From contig CAZTJA010000003.1 of assembly GCA_964613745.1 (NCBI GenBank), positions 31,608-95,607 on the forward strand: a stretch of 64,000 nucleotides of DNA, given 5' to 3'. The position numbers and the translations under genes were made by a program. Position 1 is the first letter of the stretch. Every line of letters starts with the position of its first letter. This document shows, one piece after another, positions 53,105-61,650 of this stretch. The notes under the pieces are model-generated. The model was not told the DNA's origin. It searched no databases and was given only the letters and a program-made list of their open reading frames with translations. Origin of the DNA: CAZTJA01 sp964613745. Its GTDB lineage: Bacteria; Desulfobacterota; Desulfomonilia; Desulfomonilales; Desulfomonilaceae.

Positions 53105-53835
53105 TCCCAATCCAACCCATGCTGGAGATCTTGGATCTGCATGTCTCTTATGGTGGTATCAAAGCTCTAAGGGGAATCTCTCTCTCGGTTGGAAAGAAGG
53201 AAATCGTCTGCTTGCTGGGCGGCAATGGAGCAGGCAAGAGCACAACGGTGAAAGCCATATCGGGGATCATTCCATCGGAATCCGGCACGATTATGTTTAA
53301 AGGTATGCCGATCGAGAAGAAACCTGCACATGAGATCCAGCGGTTAGGATTGGTGCATGTTCCTGAAGGTCGTAAAATCTTCGCAAATCTCACGGTCCGA
53401 GAAAACCTCATTATCGGAGCTTACAACAACAAGGATAAACGCTTAGTTCTTAGGCTGATAGATGAAGTTTGCTCCATTTTCCCGATTTTGGCTTCCCGGA
53501 TTCATCAGCTAGGTGGAACGCTGTCGGGTGGTGAACAGCAGATGTTGGCAATTGGTAGGGCCATGATGTCCCAACCGGAGCTCCTCATGATGGACGAGCC
53601 TTCTCTTGGGCTGGCGCCGATGGTGGTGGCGGAAGTGTTCCGGGTAATTACAAGAATAAGGGATGAAGGAGTAACCGTTTTCCTTATTGAGCAAAACGCG
53701 AATGCCGCATTGAAGATAGCCGATCAGGCGTACTTACTGGAAACGGGTAACGTGGTCCTGTCCGGGTCGGGAGAAGATCTCTTATCCGATGTAAAATTGC
53801 AGCAGGCATATCTGGGCAAGATGGCAAAGAATTGA
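53101..53835 (+). CDS. livF: Branched-chain amino-acid ABC transporter, ATPase LivF
   Basis: 244 residues. Walker A GGNGAGKST (about 40-48), signature TLSGGEQQMLAIGRAMM, Walker B LLMMDEPSLGLAP and the switch EQNANAAL are intact. This is the last gene of the Liv operon, coupled to livG by ATGA. I start at ATG 53101 rather than the longer frame from 53032, which lies inside livG. Confidence 0.95.
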   Translation: MIPIQPMLEILDLHVSYGGIKALRGISLSVGKKEIVCLLGGNGAGKSTTVKAISGIIPSESGTIMFKGMPIEKKPAHEIQRLGLVHVPEGRKIFANLTVRENLIIGAYNNKDKRLVLRLIDEVCSIFPILASRIHQLGGTLSGGEQQMLAIGRAMMSQPELLMMDEPSLGLAPMVVAEVFRVITRIRDEGVTVFLIEQNANAALKIADQAYLLETGNVVLSGSGEDLLSDVKLQQAYLGKMAKN

Positions 53836-54338
53836 TGTGAAAACGCCTCTTTTGTTTTCGGATTACTCGGCACACTAGACATATTTTGATCTAACAGATT
53901 GGAATGAAAGAAAAGATTTTTTGTTCTAGGATCTCCAAAGAGTTTCTCCATTTTATCAGTATAGATTTCAGGCAAGTAGAAGCAATTTGCCAAAAAATTT
54001 AAAAAAAAATCGATCTAAAGCATAAACTCTCTTGACTAACATCCCGACCGATGATACGGAAAGGCCCGGCCTCAACCTCGGGGGAGGGAGGGGCCTCAAC
54101 CGGCAAACCGGGGGCGGTACTGCGTAGCATGCTGCCCACCGGTTTCATTTACCATTCCTTATTTCAGCTCCGTAGTTCATCATCAGAACACCCTTTACAC
54201 AACCGGCCCTCTGAACTATAAAGGTAATTTGGATTGCACATCTGCGTGCTCAATTCGTGTGCTCAGATATAGAATGTGTCTGAAGAGATTTGACACTGAG
54301 CGGTAATCTCTCAGGAAGATGCTCAGTATAGGATTACG
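53836..54338. other. 500-base gene-free region with a GC-rich structured segment
   Basis: No convincing coding frame. After AT-rich sequence lies a GC-rich block (about 54061-54162) with two possible hairpins: aggccc with ggggcct, and aaaccgg with ccggttt, which encloses an extra GGGCGG/CTGCCC stem. TTGACT at 54032-54037 could be a -35 box, but the -10 match is poor. It may be a small RNA, a leader of lepB or a repeat element. No tRNA or known riboswitch is seen. Confidence 0.4.
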
Positions 54339-54992
54339 ATGGCGATAAGACGTAAGCTGAATTCAGATCAGAAGGATACTTATACCGTTAACCAGGAAAA
54401 ATCTCAGCGGAAGATTTTTCAGGAATACTCGGAAGCCTTCGTGGTTGCCATAATATTGGCAATAATTATACGGGCTGTCCTCTTCCAAGCTTTTAAAATC
54501 CCCTCAAGCTCCATGGAACCGACTCTGTTGATTGGAGATCACATCCTCGTCAACAAGTTTGTTTATGGATTGAGAATCCCGTTTACTGAATTGAGATGGC
54601 CGGTTTTGTCGGATCCCCAAAAAGGGGACGTAATAGTCTTCATTTATCCGGAAGACCGCTCAAAAGATTTCATAAAGAGGGTGGTCGGCTCTCCCGGTGA
54701 TACTCTGGAAATCAGAAACAAGCACCTATATGTAAATGGAACTGAGTATATAAATCCAAATACGGCATTTCGGGACAGATCTGTTTTCTCCGGCGACTTT
54801 ACTCCCAGAGATAACATGAAACCCCTCACGGTTCCTCCCGGACACCTATTCGTCATGGGAGATAATCGGGATTATAGTCATGATAGCCGATTCTGGGGAT
54901 TTGTTCCTATAGTCGATGTGAAAGGCAAGGCATTTATAATTTATTATTCACCACAAGATTTTCCATTTAGAATTTTCAAGTTGATCCCTTAA
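54339..54992 (+). CDS. lepB: Signal peptidase I
   Basis: 217 residues. One N-terminal membrane anchor (about 30-52) precedes the catalytic domain with nucleophile S58 in PSSSMEPT and general-base K113 in FIKRVVG, plus the later GDNRDYSHDSRFWG box. It removes signal peptides from exported proteins at the periplasmic face. Length and motifs fit a single-anchor bacterial SPase I. ATG 54339 follows a 500-base upstream region. Confidence 0.94.
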   Translation: MAIRRKLNSDQKDTYTVNQEKSQRKIFQEYSEAFVVAIILAIIIRAVLFQAFKIPSSSMEPTLLIGDHILVNKFVYGLRIPFTELRWPVLSDPQKGDVIVFIYPEDRSKDFIKRVVGSPGDTLEIRNKHLYVNGTEYINPNTAFRDRSVFSGDFTPRDNMKPLTVPPGHLFVMGDNRDYSHDSRFWGFVPIVDVKGKAFIIYYSPQDFPFRIFKLIP

Positions 54993-55009
54993 CCTGAATT
55001 GTCTTTTTG

Positions 55010-56065
55010 ATGAAGAAACCTCGTCGAAAGAGCAAAGCCGGCATAGTTGTGCCGTTCATTCTAATCAGCTTTGCCTTCGGCATTTTGGGCTACGAGTATT
55101 GTTGTGGCCACACTCATTTTACATCCGATCAGTTCCTTCAAAAGTTGCTCAAACCTCTACTGCAGTTACTCTTCTTTCTAGCAATAGGTCTTGCCGTAGG
55201 ACAATTAATCGAGAGCATGGGATGGACGACCAAATTAGCTCGTTTCGTTAGACCTATTACGAGGTGGGGACATTTAAAGGACGAAAGCGGAGCCGCATTC
55301 ATCTCCAGTTTTGTCTCAGGGCTTGTAGCCAATTCAATGCTCATGAATTTTTATAAAGATGAGCGAATTACGAAAAAAGAGCTCATTTTAACGTATCTTC
55401 TGAATAACGGCCTGCCGGTCTTCACTGTTCATCTGCCCACAACATCTGTGATAGTAGCTTCCCTGGCAGGAACCGCCGGGCTGATATATCTGATCATAAC
55501 ATTTTTGGCGGCACTCCTTAGAACGTTTGCCGTACTTATGTACACAAAGTTTGTCCTTCCGGAACCTGCTCCTGCTTGGAGCGCCCTAGTTGAGCATCTG
55601 CAACCTCAGGAGAAATCCATATATAGTGCCATGTGGAAGAAATTTAAATCGAGATTTAGTCGTATCGTTCTATACACGATACCGATCTATATTCTCATCT
55701 TTATGGCTAATCAACATGGTATGTTCGTTTGGCTTCGGCAAGAGGCCGTAAAGGCGGCGGTCGGCATCACGTTTCCCGTGGAAGCCGCCGGAATCGTCAT
55801 CTTTACCTTGGCGGCGGAGTTCGGGTCTGGAATGGCGGCCGCAGGCGCTCTACTCAGCGCGGGCACGCTGACAGTGAAGCAGACGGTCATAGCCCTGATA
55901 GTAGGAACCATCGTTTCAACACCCATAAGGGCTATTCGCCACCAGTTGCCGACAAATATCGGGCTGTTTGAAATACGTTTGGGCAGCCAGCTCATGTTTA
56001 TCAGTCAAGGCATGAGAGTGATAAGTTTGATTCTTGTATCAGCCCCATATTTTGTATGGGGCTGA
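55010..56065 (+). CDS. Nucleoside-recognition (Gate) domain membrane protein
   Basis: 351 residues with about eight membrane helices. Two Gate-like halves (about 60-180 and 230-350) show the repeats SGLVANSMLMNFYKDERITKKE and AGALLSAGTLTVKQTVIALIVGTIVSTPIRAIRH. This fold occurs in spore-maturation, FeoB and nucleoside-transport proteins; no substrate can be assigned. ATG 55010 is preferred over TTG 55007. It lies 17 bases after lepB, so the two are probably co-transcribed. Its last codons form an 11-bp hairpin. Confidence 0.78.
   Translation: MKKPRRKSKAGIVVPFILISFAFGILGYEYCCGHTHFTSDQFLQKLLKPLLQLLFFLAIGLAVGQLIESMGWTTKLARFVRPITRWGHLKDESGAAFISSFVSGLVANSMLMNFYKDERITKKELILTYLLNNGLPVFTVHLPTTSVIVASLAGTAGLIYLIITFLAALLRTFAVLMYTKFVLPEPAPAWSALVEHLQPQEKSIYSAMWKKFKSRFSRIVLYTIPIYILIFMANQHGMFVWLRQEAVKAAVGITFPVEAAGIVIFTLAAEFGSGMAAAGALLSAGTLTVKQTVIALIVGTIVSTPIRAIRHQLPTNIGLFEIRLGSQLMFISQGMRVISLILVSAPYFVWG
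56039..56065. terminator. Hairpin at convergent gene ends
   Basis: An 11-bp perfect stem (56039-56049 with 56055-56065, 5-nt loop) includes the final codons and stop of the Gate-domain gene and sits seven bases from the convergent end of the gene at 56073. No T-tract follows on either strand. Confidence 0.45.
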
Positions 56066-56072
56066 CCATCGG

Positions 56073-56354
56073 CTATTTGGAACGGGATACGAGTTTGTTG
56101 AACCGACTGGTTTTGCCGTCGGCCGTTTTTTCTTGCACAAGTAAAGCAAGGTCCTTCTCTTCAAATTTATCGAAGAATTCGTCCCAGGAAATTTCTTCCA
56201 GAGAATCCTCTTTTCCGGCATCCGGAAACATTATTCGTAAAATACCGGTATCACCATTGCCGGTTCCCCTTACCATTGAAGGAACTCCCCCCCTGGCTTC
56301 AGCCCACTTCTCTATCTTTTTACGGTCAGTAAGCACTTCAGATTTACTTGCCAT
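56073..56354 (-). CDS. Small conserved protein of unknown function (often mislabelled branching enzyme)
   Basis: 93 residues, soluble. The sequence opens with a helical segment (DRKKIEKWAEARGGVPSMV) and has the marks RGTGNGDTGILRI, EEISWDEFFDKFEEKDLALL and SRFNKLVSR, matching a family I recall from many proteobacteria, where it is often annotated as 1,4-alpha-glucan branching enzyme despite having none of that enzyme's domains. Function unknown. Start ATG 56354 has GGAGGA seven bases upstream. Convergent with the Gate-domain gene. Confidence 0.8.
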   Translation of the reverse strand: MASKSEVLTDRKKIEKWAEARGGVPSMVRGTGNGDTGILRIMFPDAGKEDSLEEISWDEFFDKFEEKDLALLVQEKTADGKTSRFNKLVSRSK

Positions 56355-56906
56355 ATCAATTCCTCCGAGTAGTAGCTAATAATTGAGTAGTAAGACACCC
56401 GGTCTTCGTAAAAGTTAGTTGATTAAATGGGGTTCTATTTACACGTGATACAAGCCTGTGAGTAGATTACGCCCGCTTTGCACTCCATCATTTCTGAACG
56501 CATAAGAGAAGTTTCTTCATAATTCGGGCTGATACCCCCCCGGCCTGGAGCGTTCCCGGCCCTTAACGGTTAGCGGTCTGCCGGAGCCGATATTGCCATT
56601 AAGTGATCGTGCAAGGAAATTATTCGAAGGTAAGTAGCCGGCCGATGTTTTGCAAGCAATCTCATTGAAAACTGATGCTCCCCCACCGGAGCTTGGGTGC
56701 TTTTAACCCATTGTTGATCTCGCGTCTTCGTTTACGCACCTGCATCCCCGTTGTTCTAAGTTCCTGTAATAAAGCTTCTTCTTAGAACCTGATGATCTTC
56801 CTCTATGTGCCGGCACCTTTGTTGCACAACCACGAGTCCAATTGATGCCCAGTCCATGATATGTGGCCAATCGGTCAATGTAATTAGAATTGATACGGAG
56901 TTAATT
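56355..56906. other. 550-base gene-free region upstream of the oligosaccharide operon
   Basis: No convincing gene. It holds GC-rich segments around 56520-56600, a hairpin gctcc/ggagc near 56681-56696 and an 8-bp inverted repeat (gttctaag 56753-56760, cttagaac 56781-56788). It probably contains the promoter and leader of the operon starting at 56907, but I see no clear -35/-10 pair and no known riboswitch. Confidence 0.35.
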
Positions 56907-58025
56907 ATGAGCGTTCACGCATTGATTACCGGAGGTGCCGGATTCATCGGATCCCACGTTGCGGATGAATTACTTCAAGCTGGTCATAAAGTTCGAATTT
57001 TAGACAACTTGTCTGAACAGGTCCACGGACCGGACCGGAAACCTCCTAAGTATCTCGCTGATGACGCCGAATTGATAATTGGTGACGTTCGTGATTCCTC
57101 TTTGTTGGAAAAAACCCTTTCAGGAATTGATGTCGTTTACCACTTTGCATCTCTTGTTGGAGTTGGGCAAAGCATGTATGAAATCCAAGAATATGTGAAC
57201 GTGAACGACTACGGAACCGCTTGTCTCCTTCAAGCCATCATTAAGTCTCCTATAGAGAAGCTAGTGATCGCTTCCTCAATGAGCATTTACGGCGAGGGGC
57301 AATATGTAACCAATACCGGTCACGTCAGCGAAGCCCAAAACCGCGCCTTAGATCAATTACAAATTGGTAATTGGGAGCCCGTTGATGCTGAAGGCCGCAA
57401 TCTACAGCCTGTTCCTACTCCCGAATCAAAACGGCCTAATCTCGCTTCGATCTATGCTCTGTCTAAATATTCCCAAGAAAGGATGTGTCTTATTGCAGGC
57501 GAAGCATACAAGTATGCCGTTACGGCTTTACGCTTTTTCAATGTTTATGGGACTAGGCAGGCACTTTCCAATCCCTACACGGGAGTCCTGGCCATATTCG
57601 GTTCCAGATTGCTCAACGGCAATCCTCCGCTAGTGTATGAGGACGGCAGGCAGCAGAGGGATTTTGTTCACGTTACTGATGTTGCGAAAGCGTGCAGGCT
57701 GGCCATGGAAGTTCCTGAAGCCGCCGGAAAAGTTTTCAATATAGGTAGCGGCAGCCGCTATACCATATCTCAGATAGGCCGCAACCTTGGGGAAATTCTT
57801 GGAAAAAATCATCTTCCTCCGCTCATCACGGGAAAGTTTCGATTCGGTGATATTCGCCATTGTTTTTCGGATATCTCCTTTGCCAAGGAAATCCTCCGAT
57901 ATGAACCACAGATGTCACTGGAAAAAGGGTTGATTGAGCTTTCAGATTGGCTTGCATGCCAGGAAGCACAGGATTTGTGCGAATTGGCCGGGCGTGAGCT
58001 ACAGCGCAGAGGTCTGATAGCGTAA
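56907..58025 (+). CDS. NAD-dependent sugar epimerase/dehydratase (SDR family)
   Basis: 372 residues, extended SDR fold. NAD-binding GGAGFIGS (about 9-16), the catalytic Ser region SSMSIYG and YALSKY (YxxxK) fit UDP-glucose 4-epimerase or dTDP-glucose dehydratase relatives. The substrate is not evident; it probably prepares a nucleotide sugar for the glycosyltransferases that follow. ATG 56907 has ACGGAG six bases upstream; the longer frame from 56805 runs into noncoding sequence. First gene of the operon, 12 bases before the radical SAM gene. Confidence 0.88.
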   Translation: MSVHALITGGAGFIGSHVADELLQAGHKVRILDNLSEQVHGPDRKPPKYLADDAELIIGDVRDSSLLEKTLSGIDVVYHFASLVGVGQSMYEIQEYVNVNDYGTACLLQAIIKSPIEKLVIASSMSIYGEGQYVTNTGHVSEAQNRALDQLQIGNWEPVDAEGRNLQPVPTPESKRPNLASIYALSKYSQERMCLIAGEAYKYAVTALRFFNVYGTRQALSNPYTGVLAIFGSRLLNGNPPLVYEDGRQQRDFVHVTDVAKACRLAMEVPEAAGKVFNIGSGSRYTISQIGRNLGEILGKNHLPPLITGKFRFGDIRHCFSDISFAKEILRYEPQMSLEKGLIELSDWLACQEAQDLCELAGRELQRRGLIA

Positions 58026-58037
58026 CAAGGTAAGTAA

Positions 58038-59348
58038 ATGAAATTCGTTCTCTTAAACCCGAACTGGAAGTTTGTTAACAGTGTCTACTTCGGTTGTCGG
58101 AGTGCTCATTTTCCAGTCGAATTCGGTTACGCTTATGGAGAATTGCAGAAATCAGGTCACGAAGTGTGCCTGATCGATGGGCATTTAGAGAACCTTTCCA
58201 TATCCGAAATCCAGGACACAATAACAGGATTTAAGCCCGATTTTACAATTCTATCCACTGCACCTACCTATTTGTTTTGGCGTTGTCCACAGCCGGAGCT
58301 GACGGAACCAATGAAGCTGGCTTCCGCCATACGTCACATTTCAGGAAAGCTCATTGCAGTTGGTCCGCATGGCTCATCTTGTCCGAAAACCGTTCTGGAA
58401 AAGTTGAACTGCGATGGCGTCATTCGTGGCGAATTTGAACAGCGACTAAGTGATTTAGCAGGCAAGCCGTGGATTGACCTGAGCTTTCTTCACTCCAAGG
58501 AAAGGAATAAAACCTCACCCGCAGAAAGTAATTTGCTTAGTTTGTCCCCGATTTCTTGGCCTCAAGCTTGGATCAACTTGCACTCACATCACCACCACAG
58601 ATTTGACGAGTCGCCTGTCGGTCCAGGTGCGGAAATCGAGGCCTCACGGGGGTGTCCTTATTCGTGCAGCTTCTGTGCAAAAACATATTTTCGGAATTCG
58701 TACCGCAGAAGGCCGGTTGAACATGTTCTGGACGAAGTTGATGGATTAATGAACAAAGGAGTCAAGTATATCTATTTCATTGATGAAATTTTTTTGCCTC
58801 GCAAAAAGCTCCTTTATGGACTGGAAAAGAGGCATGTAAAGTTTGGAATACAAACCCGAATCGACTCCTGGTCCCTGGAAATGCTCGAAGCGCTGGGAAA
58901 AGCGGGTTGTGTTTCAATTGAAGCGGGAGTCGAAACTCTCAACGACATGGGCCGAGACCTGATCAATAAAAAAACCACAATATCCAGCACGGAGCTTACT
59001 AAACGGCTCATTCATGCAAAAAAAAACGTACCATTTGTTCAGGCAAATCTTATCAAAACCCCTTACGACAATGCCGAAACAATTCAGGAATGGCGCAAAG
59101 AGCTACTTAGTTGGGGGGTATGGGCTAATGATCCGGTTCCTATATTTCCTTACCCAGGTTCTCCGCTATATGAAACAATGTGGGGTCAGCCTGATGAAAG
59201 ATCTTGGGAGCGTGCCCATCATCACTACTTAACGGAGAATAATTATTTCAGTGATTTGCAGGACAATTGCCCTCGATCACTGACCGAATTGGAAAATGAC
59301 GTTTTCAAAGACGTCTTTTCAGCTGAAGGCGGAAGATGCGGTTGCTGA
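58038..59348 (+). CDS. B12-binding domain radical SAM protein (oligosaccharide-cluster type)
   Basis: 436 residues. The N-terminal B12-binding-like domain (about 1-130) is followed by a radical SAM core with CxxxCxxC (C206, C210, C213: CPYSCSFC) and FIDEIFLP, typical of these enzymes. A His-rich loop (HSHHHH) lies just before the SAM domain. I recall a similar family from rhizobial oligosaccharide clusters (TIGR04295), also beside glycosyltransferases; this needs a search. Start ATG 58038. It overlaps the next gene by 13 bases, so it works on the same product. Confidence 0.87.
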   Translation: MKFVLLNPNWKFVNSVYFGCRSAHFPVEFGYAYGELQKSGHEVCLIDGHLENLSISEIQDTITGFKPDFTILSTAPTYLFWRCPQPELTEPMKLASAIRHISGKLIAVGPHGSSCPKTVLEKLNCDGVIRGEFEQRLSDLAGKPWIDLSFLHSKERNKTSPAESNLLSLSPISWPQAWINLHSHHHHRFDESPVGPGAEIEASRGCPYSCSFCAKTYFRNSYRRRPVEHVLDEVDGLMNKGVKYIYFIDEIFLPRKKLLYGLEKRHVKFGIQTRIDSWSLEMLEALGKAGCVSIEAGVETLNDMGRDLINKKTTISSTELTKRLIHAKKNVPFVQANLIKTPYDNAETIQEWRKELLSWGVWANDPVPIFPYPGSPLYETMWGQPDERSWERAHHHYLTENNYFSDLQDNCPRSLTELENDVFKDVFSAEGGRCGC

Positions 59349-60469
59349 TGACTACTGATACAGCTGGAGGCGTTTGGGATTATTCAATGGAACTCTGTTC
59401 CGAATTGAGCCGATCCAATGTAGAAATATACCTGGTTGCATTTGGACCGCAACCATCAAAGGCACAGTATGAACAAGCAAGAGAAATTCCGCTGCTGGAA
59501 TTCGAATGTCACGATTTGAAACTTGAATGGATGCCGGGTTGTGAATCGGACTTAGTGAAGGCTTCAGAGCGGCTCCTGCGAATTGCCAAAGAATTTGATC
59601 CCAATTTAATTCATGCGAATTCGTTTTCACATGCAAACATCGACTGGAATATTCCATGTGTGCTTGTCGCTCACTCATGTGTCCTGAGCTGGTTCCATGC
59701 GGTCAGAAATGAAACTGCTCCACCATCCTATTCGTATTACGCTTCCATCGTCCAGGATGCCTTAAGGAATGCGGACTGTGTTGTGTTTCCATCCGAATCA
59801 ATCAAGGAATGCTTCGAAGGTATATACGGCGGATTCAACAGTGGACGAGTCATACTCAACGGGCGAAGCGTTTCTCGTTTCCGCCCCGGGAAAAAGGTGC
59901 CGCTGGCAGCCTCCGCCGGAAGATTGTGGGACGAAGCCAAAAACATTAGAACTCTCGACGAAGCTGCGAGCCAAATAGAATGGCCGATTGCCGTTGCCGG
60001 GGACTGTCGATGTCCTATGGGGAATGAATCCAATTTTTGTAATTTGCAATTATTGGGCAAGTTATCCTTATCAGAAATGTCTGACCTTTTCAGCCGATCC
60101 TCAATTTTTATATCGAGCGCAAAGTACGAACCTTTTGGGTTGGCAGTACTGGAAGCAGCTCTTTCCGGATGCGCTCTGGTACTTTCCGACATCCCTACTT
60201 TTCGGGAGCTGTGGAATGAAAGCGCTCTGTTTTTTGATCCGGATGATGCCGAGGATTTAGCAATGCAGATTAACAGGTTAGTGAATGATCCGGTGGCTCT
60301 GGAGCATTTAGCACAAACGGCTCTAGCAAAGGCATGCCGTTACAATGCCGAGGCCATGGCTCGAAGTTACTACCTTTTGTATGTTGATCTCGTTCTCAAG
60401 AATACCGAGCCGATCAAACTGAAAAAAGGGCCCGTTTCCCTTCAGTCGAATTATTTACTTGAAGGCTGA
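59336..60469 (+). CDS. Glycosyltransferase family 4 protein in oligosaccharide operon
   Basis: 377 residues, GT-B fold. N-terminal TTDTAGGVWDYSMELCSEL is the acceptor loop of GT4; C-terminal KYEPFGLAVLEAALSGCALVLSD contains the acidic E-x7-E pair. Retaining sugar transfer from a nucleotide donor is expected. ATG 59336 lies within the end of the radical SAM gene (13-base overlap), and five bases separate it from the first CgeB-like gene. Confidence 0.88.
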   Translation: MRLLMTTDTAGGVWDYSMELCSELSRSNVEIYLVAFGPQPSKAQYEQAREIPLLEFECHDLKLEWMPGCESDLVKASERLLRIAKEFDPNLIHANSFSHANIDWNIPCVLVAHSCVLSWFHAVRNETAPPSYSYYASIVQDALRNADCVVFPSESIKECFEGIYGGFNSGRVILNGRSVSRFRPGKKVPLAASAGRLWDEAKNIRTLDEAASQIEWPIAVAGDCRCPMGNESNFCNLQLLGKLSLSEMSDLFSRSSIFISSAKYEPFGLAVLEAALSGCALVLSDIPTFRELWNESALFFDPDDAEDLAMQINRLVNDPVALEHLAQTALAKACRYNAEAMARSYYLLYVDLVLKNTEPIKLKKGPVSLQSNYLLEG

Positions 60470-60474
60470 GCTTA

Positions 60475-61611
60475 ATGAATTTTGTCTTGTTCTATCATTC
60501 TCTCGTTTCAGATTGGAATCACGGCAACGCTCATTTTTTGAGGGGTCTCGTCCGAGAACTCAAACATCTAGGTCACAAAGTTGTGGTGTACGAACCGGAA
60601 AGAGGCTGGAGTAGAACAAATCTCGTAAATGAATACGGACCCAAAGCACTAGATCTTTTTTTTGAATTCTTCCCTGACCTCAAATCCATTACCTACAATT
60701 CGGGTTCCCCTGATTTTGATAAAATTTTGTGTGATGCCGACGTGGTTGTTGTTCATGAGTGGAATGATCCTGAATTAATCGCATCAATTGGACAACATCA
60801 TAAGTCCTGTAAAGACTACCTTCTCTTTTTCCATGACACACACCATCGCGCCGTGACCCAAAAGGAAGAAATCACCAAGTATGATTTTTCGGAATTTGAT
60901 GGAGTTCTAGCATTCGGGAAAGTCTTAAGAGACCTATATCTTGAACAAGGGTGGGTTTCACAGGCCTGGACATGGCACGAAGCAGCCGATACCAGCATTT
61001 TTCAGCCTACTTCGATTCGGAAACCGAATAAAGATTTGGTCTGGATAGGAAATTGGGGAGATGGAGAACGTTCGAGAGAGTTATCGGAATACTTGATTTC
61101 TCCAATCAAGAATCTTCAGCTGACTGCCGAAGTGTATGGCGTCCGCTATCCTGATTACGCCATAGCATCTTTAGAATCCGCAGGCGCTAAATTCATGGGA
61201 TGGACTCCAAATTACATGGTACCGGACATATTTAGTCGCTTCGGAGTAACGATTCATGTGCCTCGAAAGCCTTACGTTCAAGCGTTACCCGGAATACCTA
61301 CCATACGTGTTTTTGAAGCACTGGCATGCGGAATTCCACTGGTAAGTACTCCTTGGAGAGATTGTGAGAATCTGTTCAAAGAAGGAACAGATTATATCAT
61401 GGTTGAAAATTCAAAGCAGATGCAGGATGCAATTGCCACGATATTGCATGACAAGGATTTTGCAGATCGGCTGGCCTTAAATGGAATTGAGTCGATTCAG
61501 GCACGCCATACTTGTAGACATCGTGCACTCGAATTAATTGACATTTGTGAAAGCCTTATACCGGCCCCGCATCATGGCGCAGTGGGGGGACCTTGCCGAG
61601 CGGACTTATGA
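60475..61611 (+). CDS. CgeB-like glycosyltransferase, first of three tandem paralogues
   Basis: 378 residues. Overall GT-B layout with C-terminal RVFEALACGIPLVSTPWRDCENLFKEGTDYI, the Glyco_trans_1_2 (CgeB-type) signature in which an acidic residue contacts the sugar donor. The N-terminal half (HSLVSDWNHGNAHFLRGLVREL) corresponds to the YHGA-type opening of the two downstream paralogues. Its C-terminal ~25 residues are extra. Acceptor unknown. It starts five bases after the GT4 gene. Confidence 0.82.
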   Translation: MNFVLFYHSLVSDWNHGNAHFLRGLVRELKHLGHKVVVYEPERGWSRTNLVNEYGPKALDLFFEFFPDLKSITYNSGSPDFDKILCDADVVVVHEWNDPELIASIGQHHKSCKDYLLFFHDTHHRAVTQKEEITKYDFSEFDGVLAFGKVLRDLYLEQGWVSQAWTWHEAADTSIFQPTSIRKPNKDLVWIGNWGDGERSRELSEYLISPIKNLQLTAEVYGVRYPDYAIASLESAGAKFMGWTPNYMVPDIFSRFGVTIHVPRKPYVQALPGIPTIRVFEALACGIPLVSTPWRDCENLFKEGTDYIMVENSKQMQDAIATILHDKDFADRLALNGIESIQARHTCRHRALELIDICESLIPAPHHGAVGGPCRADL

Positions 61612-61650
61612 ATCGCCAATTATTAATGCTTCTCTTATAAGGAAACGGTG

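Noticed and set aside
54055..54160. Block upstream of lepB as SRP RNA, 6S RNA or tmRNA
   Set aside because: The conserved signatures of those RNAs (for example the GGAAGC loop of SRP RNA) were not seen.
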